Assembly: GCF_029888045.1 (NCBI RefSeq)
Contig: NZ_JARXRN010000020.1
Coordinates: forward strand, 367,151 to 431,150
DNA from: Luteimonas rhizosphaericola
GTDB taxonomy: Bacteria > Pseudomonadota > Gammaproteobacteria > Xanthomonadales > Xanthomonadaceae
Direction: 5' to 3'
DNA length: 64,000 nt
Of this stretch, positions 61,536 through 64,000 are shown in pieces (positions within the stretch are counted from its first letter, which is position 1; each line of letters begins with the position of its first letter). A model generated the notes under the pieces. That model was given only the letters and a program-made list of their open reading frames with translations. It had not been told where the DNA came from and ran no database searches. Position numbers and translations under genes: made by a program.

Positions 61536-62657
61536 ATGGACCACACTTCCACGCGCGGCATCCTGCATGTCGTCAATTCGCTCGACTACGGCGGGCTCGA
61601 GCGCGTGGTCGCGGACCTTGCGATCGAACAGCGCGCCCGCGGCCACAGTGTGCGTGTGCTGAGCCTGTGCGAGACCGCCGGCTTCCGCGACGCCCTGGAG
61701 GGTGCCGGCGTGCCGGTGCTGGTCGCCGGCAAGCGGCGCACGCTGGACCTGCAGGTGCTGCGCATGCTGCGCGAGGCGGCGGTCGGCGCGCAGGTCGTGC
61801 ATACCCACAACTTCGTTCCCAACTACTACGCGGCGCTGGCGATGACGGGCCTGCGCGGGAGGGCGCTGGTCAACACCTGCCACAACATGGGCACGCGCCT
61901 GGACAACCGGCGCCTGCGCCTGCTGTATCGCGGATCGCTGCACCGCACCGCTCGGGTGGCGATGGTGGGCGAGCAGGTGCGCCGGCGGTTCGTCGGCGAC
62001 GGCCTCGTGCGCGATGCGCAGGCAGTCACCGTGCTCAACGGCATCCCGGTGCAGCGCTTCGGCCACGATGCGCGCGCGCGTGCCGATGCCCGCGAACGTC
62101 TCGGGATTCCCGCGACGGTGCCGGTGATCGGCTGCGTCGGGCGGCTGGTCGCGCTCAAGCACCACCGGCTGCTGCTCGCGCTGCTGCCGGCGCTTGCGCG
62201 GGCGCATCCCGACCTGCGCGTGGTGCTGGTCGGCGACGGCCCCGAGGAAGCGTCGCTGCGCGCGCAGGCCGCGTCGCTGGGGATGGCGGAGCGCGTGCTG
62301 TTCGCCGGCGCGCGTGACGATGTCGCGGCCCTGCTGCCGGCGTTCGACGTCTTCGCCCTGCCCTCGCGCACCGAAGGATTGTCGATCGCGCTGCTGGAAG
62401 CCTGCGCGGCCGGCGTGGCGGTGGTGGCCTCGGCGGTCGGCGGCAATCCGGAGATCGTGCGCGACGGGATCAACGGCCGGCTGTTTCCCGACGACGACGG
62501 CGACGCGCTGCGCAGCGTGCTGCTGGCGCTGCTGGCCGATGCCGGCGAACGCCGGCGTCTCAGCGCGGCCGCGCGGGACTGGGTGGCGACGCACGCCTCG
62601 GTCGAGGCCATGGCTGCGCGCTACGACGAGCTGTACCGGGACGCGCGGGGCGACTGA
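61536..62657 (+). CDS. GT4-family glycosyltransferase
   Basis: The 373-residue enzyme has a GT-B fold. The N-terminal part has LHVVNSLDYGGLERVV and VVHTHNFVPNYYAALAM. The C-terminal part has VIGCVGRLVALKHHRLLL, VLVGDGPEEASLRAQA and the family EX7E motif in PSRTEGLSIALLEACAAGV. It adds a sugar to the growing repeat unit. The ATG at 61536 is chosen because upstream codons encode an Arg/Pro-rich lead. Confidence 0.92.
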   Translation: MDHTSTRGILHVVNSLDYGGLERVVADLAIEQRARGHSVRVLSLCETAGFRDALEGAGVPVLVAGKRRTLDLQVLRMLREAAVGAQVVHTHNFVPNYYAALAMTGLRGRALVNTCHNMGTRLDNRRLRLLYRGSLHRTARVAMVGEQVRRRFVGDGLVRDAQAVTVLNGIPVQRFGHDARARADARERLGIPATVPVIGCVGRLVALKHHRLLLALLPALARAHPDLRVVLVGDGPEEASLRAQAASLGMAERVLFAGARDDVAALLPAFDVFALPSRTEGLSIALLEACAAGVAVVASAVGGNPEIVRDGINGRLFPDDDGDALRSVLLALLADAGERRRLSAAARDWVATHASVEAMAARYDELYRDARGD

Positions 62658-62667
62658 GCCCCGCACG

Positions 62668-62684
62668 GCCGTCGCCGCGACGGC
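62668..62684 (+). terminator. Small hairpin after the glycosyltransferase gene
   Basis: Arms GCCGTCG and CGACGGC with a 3-base loop lie 10 bp past the stop. No T-tract. The remaining 170 bp before the next convergent gene holds nothing I recognise. Confidence 0.4.
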
Positions 62685-62853
62685 GGTCGGCCGCACGCCC
62701 GCATCCGCGGGTTGCGTGTTCGACAATCCCGCCGCCCCCTCGGATCAGTGCGCGTTCCGCGCCCGCGACCGCTCGCGCTCGCCCCACCGGTCCGTCGGGT
62801 GTGCGCAATCGCCGGGCAGCACGCGCCCGGCGTCCATTGCGTCTCAGCCCGCC

Positions 62854-63990
62854 TCAGCCCGCCGCCGCCCGCCGCTGTGCTGCAGCGCCGATGCCGTAGC
62901 CCGGACGCGGGATGAGGTGGTCGCGGTACTGCCCGGGATCGCCCGCCAGCCCGGCCTCGGCGGCCTTGGCGATGTTGTAGGCCTCGCGCGCGCTGACGTA
63001 GTGCAGCTTCCAGTCGCGACCGTCGTTGTAGCGCGTCTCCAGATACGTGTGCGCCTCGTCCATCGCCTGGCCCAGCAGCGCGTCCATGTCCTGGTCCTCG
63101 GCGCCGTGGGTGTGGATCTTGACGAAGATCCATTCCGGGCGGCCCTCGACGTGGATGCCGGTGTCCACCCAGGCGTCGATGCGGTCGCGCGTGGCCGGGG
63201 CCACCGCGCGGATGTCGGAATTCTCGATCCGCGGCAGGATGCCCCACTTGCGGTGCTTCCAGCGGAAGCCCAGCGGGCCCTGGATGATCATCAGGTCGCC
63301 TTCGGTCGCGCCGCCCACCTTCACCCGTGGACCGGTGTCGTGCGATTTCGGCCGCGCCGGATCGTCCTTGGCGTAGTAGATGCGGTTCACCGCGCGCGTC
63401 TGGCAGGGATCGGGCGCCGACGGCAGGGTGAAGTCGGCATAGCAGCCGGTCTCGCGCAGCACGACCAGCTCGTTGTCCACGCCGCAGTGGCGGCCGTGCG
63501 GGTGGCTGTTGTCCAGCGCCCAGTTGCCGTGGATGAAGGCCCAGCGCGGCTGCCCGGTCACCGGATCGCGCGGCAGCGCGTCGTGTCGCGTGGCCAGCAG
63601 CTCGGTGAACCGGCTCAGGGTGGCGCGCAGGTTGGCTTCGGTGTCATTGTCGTGGTGCAGGTGGATCTCGATCTCGCCCAGCCCCTGGCGGCACAGTTCG
63701 ACCAGCGCGTCGAGGTGCTCCTCGCGGTATTCCTCTTCCGGGTAGAAGAACGAATGCACCGGCGGGCGCCCGTCCGCATCGCGATGGTTCGCGCACAGCA
63801 CCGGCAGGTCGCGGCGCCAGCGCGCCACGCGCGCACGCTCCTTCGCCAGGTCGGGCTTGCCCCAGGCCGGCTCGTAGTGGTCGACGAAGCAGAACATCAG
63901 GTGCCGCGTGGTGCCGGCGGCCACCGGCGCGCGCCAGTCCTGGCGCATCCAGGCCAGCAGCCATCCGGTCAGGTTGCGCCGGTTCGCCAT
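62854..63990 (-). CDS. Polysaccharide-deacetylase-like protein of the EPS locus
   Basis: The 378-residue protein shows a NodB-like TIM barrel by eye. CFVDHYEPAWG supplies an early Asp/His. HSFFYPEEEY, EIEIHLHHDNDTEAN and FIHGNWALDNSHPHGRHCG supply histidines, and DFTLPSAPDPCQTRAVN follows. Canonical DD and HxxxH spacing is not exact, so a plain chitooligosaccharide deacetylase call is too strong. No signal peptide is seen. Its position at the end of the EPS genes supports polymer modification. The start at 63990 is only 10 bp from the window edge, so a longer form cannot be excluded. Confidence 0.7.
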   Translation of the reverse strand: MANRRNLTGWLLAWMRQDWRAPVAAGTTRHLMFCFVDHYEPAWGKPDLAKERARVARWRRDLPVLCANHRDADGRPPVHSFFYPEEEYREEHLDALVELCRQGLGEIEIHLHHDNDTEANLRATLSRFTELLATRHDALPRDPVTGQPRWAFIHGNWALDNSHPHGRHCGVDNELVVLRETGCYADFTLPSAPDPCQTRAVNRIYYAKDDPARPKSHDTGPRVKVGGATEGDLMIIQGPLGFRWKHRKWGILPRIENSDIRAVAPATRDRIDAWVDTGIHVEGRPEWIFVKIHTHGAEDQDMDALLGQAMDEAHTYLETRYNDGRDWKLHYVSAREAYNIAKAAEAGLAGDPGQYRDHLIPRPGYGIGAAAQRRAAAG

Positions 63991-64000
63991 CCACAGGGCG

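Overview
This 64 kb window is a chromosomal piece of a high-GC gammaproteobacterium. Gene content and order point to the Xanthomonadaceae/Lysobacteraceae (Lysobacter, Luteimonas or Pseudoxanthomonas type): sdhCDAB with SdhE and YgfZ nearby, a fused E1 alpha/beta dehydrogenase, a DUF6116-like protein, a flavin halogenase beside glycan genes, and a short REP-like element typical of this group. The assignment is inferred from protein families only. I see no tRNA, rRNA, CRISPR array, insertion sequence or prophage.

Layout. (1) 0.1-6.3 kb: a mannoside utilisation operon on the plus strand (flavin-dependent halogenase-like protein, AGE-family sugar isomerase, secreted GH92 alpha-mannosidase). (2) 6.5-13.2 kb, minus strand: succinate dehydrogenase with assembly factors at both ends (SDHAF4-like, sdhC, sdhD, sdhA, sdhB, sdhE, ygfX), then lolC and lolD. 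(3) 13.2-31.1 kb: housekeeping and envelope genes, including ygfZ, an OmpA-like lipoprotein, a fused 2-oxoacid dehydrogenase E1, GST and GNAT genes, glutaryl-CoA dehydrogenase, glycine-zipper proteins, tatD, tcdA, a haem-motif membrane protein, a degenerate cold-shock-like protein, DUF456, an MscS channel, phospholipase A, a cardiolipin synthase-type enzyme and class I fumarase.

(4) 31.3-44.2 kb is the most unusual part. It is a self-contained sugar-oxidation regulon with two arms that point towards each other. The plus arm encodes a TIM-barrel isomerase, an MFS symporter, a Gfo/Idh dehydrogenase, a secreted TIM-barrel/DUF1080 fusion, a GMC oxidoreductase and its Tat-lipoprotein small subunit. 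The minus arm encodes a Tat-exported TIM-barrel protein, a second GMC oxidoreductase, a second small subunit and a stand-alone DUF1080 protein. A LacI-family regulator sits at the left edge. A perfect palindrome, TGCAATCGATTGCA, lies over the predicted start of transcription of each arm. Family knowledge (glucoside 3-dehydrogenases, DUF1080 3-keto-glycoside hydrolases) suggests that sugars are oxidised at C3 in the envelope, cleaved as 3-keto-glycosides, imported and reduced or isomerised inside.

(5) 44.4-49.2 kb: an ECF sigma factor, its probable anti-sigma factor, a DUF4097 envelope protein, thiD, an alpha/beta hydrolase and galE. (6) 49.4-64 kb: an exopolysaccharide locus containing nucleotide-sugar dehydrogenase and epimerase, outer-membrane export lipoprotein, chain-length protein, a tyrosine-kinase-like protein with a broken P-loop, an outer-membrane barrel, a hexapeptide acyltransferase, a PLP decarboxylase of the exosortase-associated type, O-antigen ligase-like protein, flippase, glycosyltransferase and a deacetylase-like protein. 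No exosortase is in the window.
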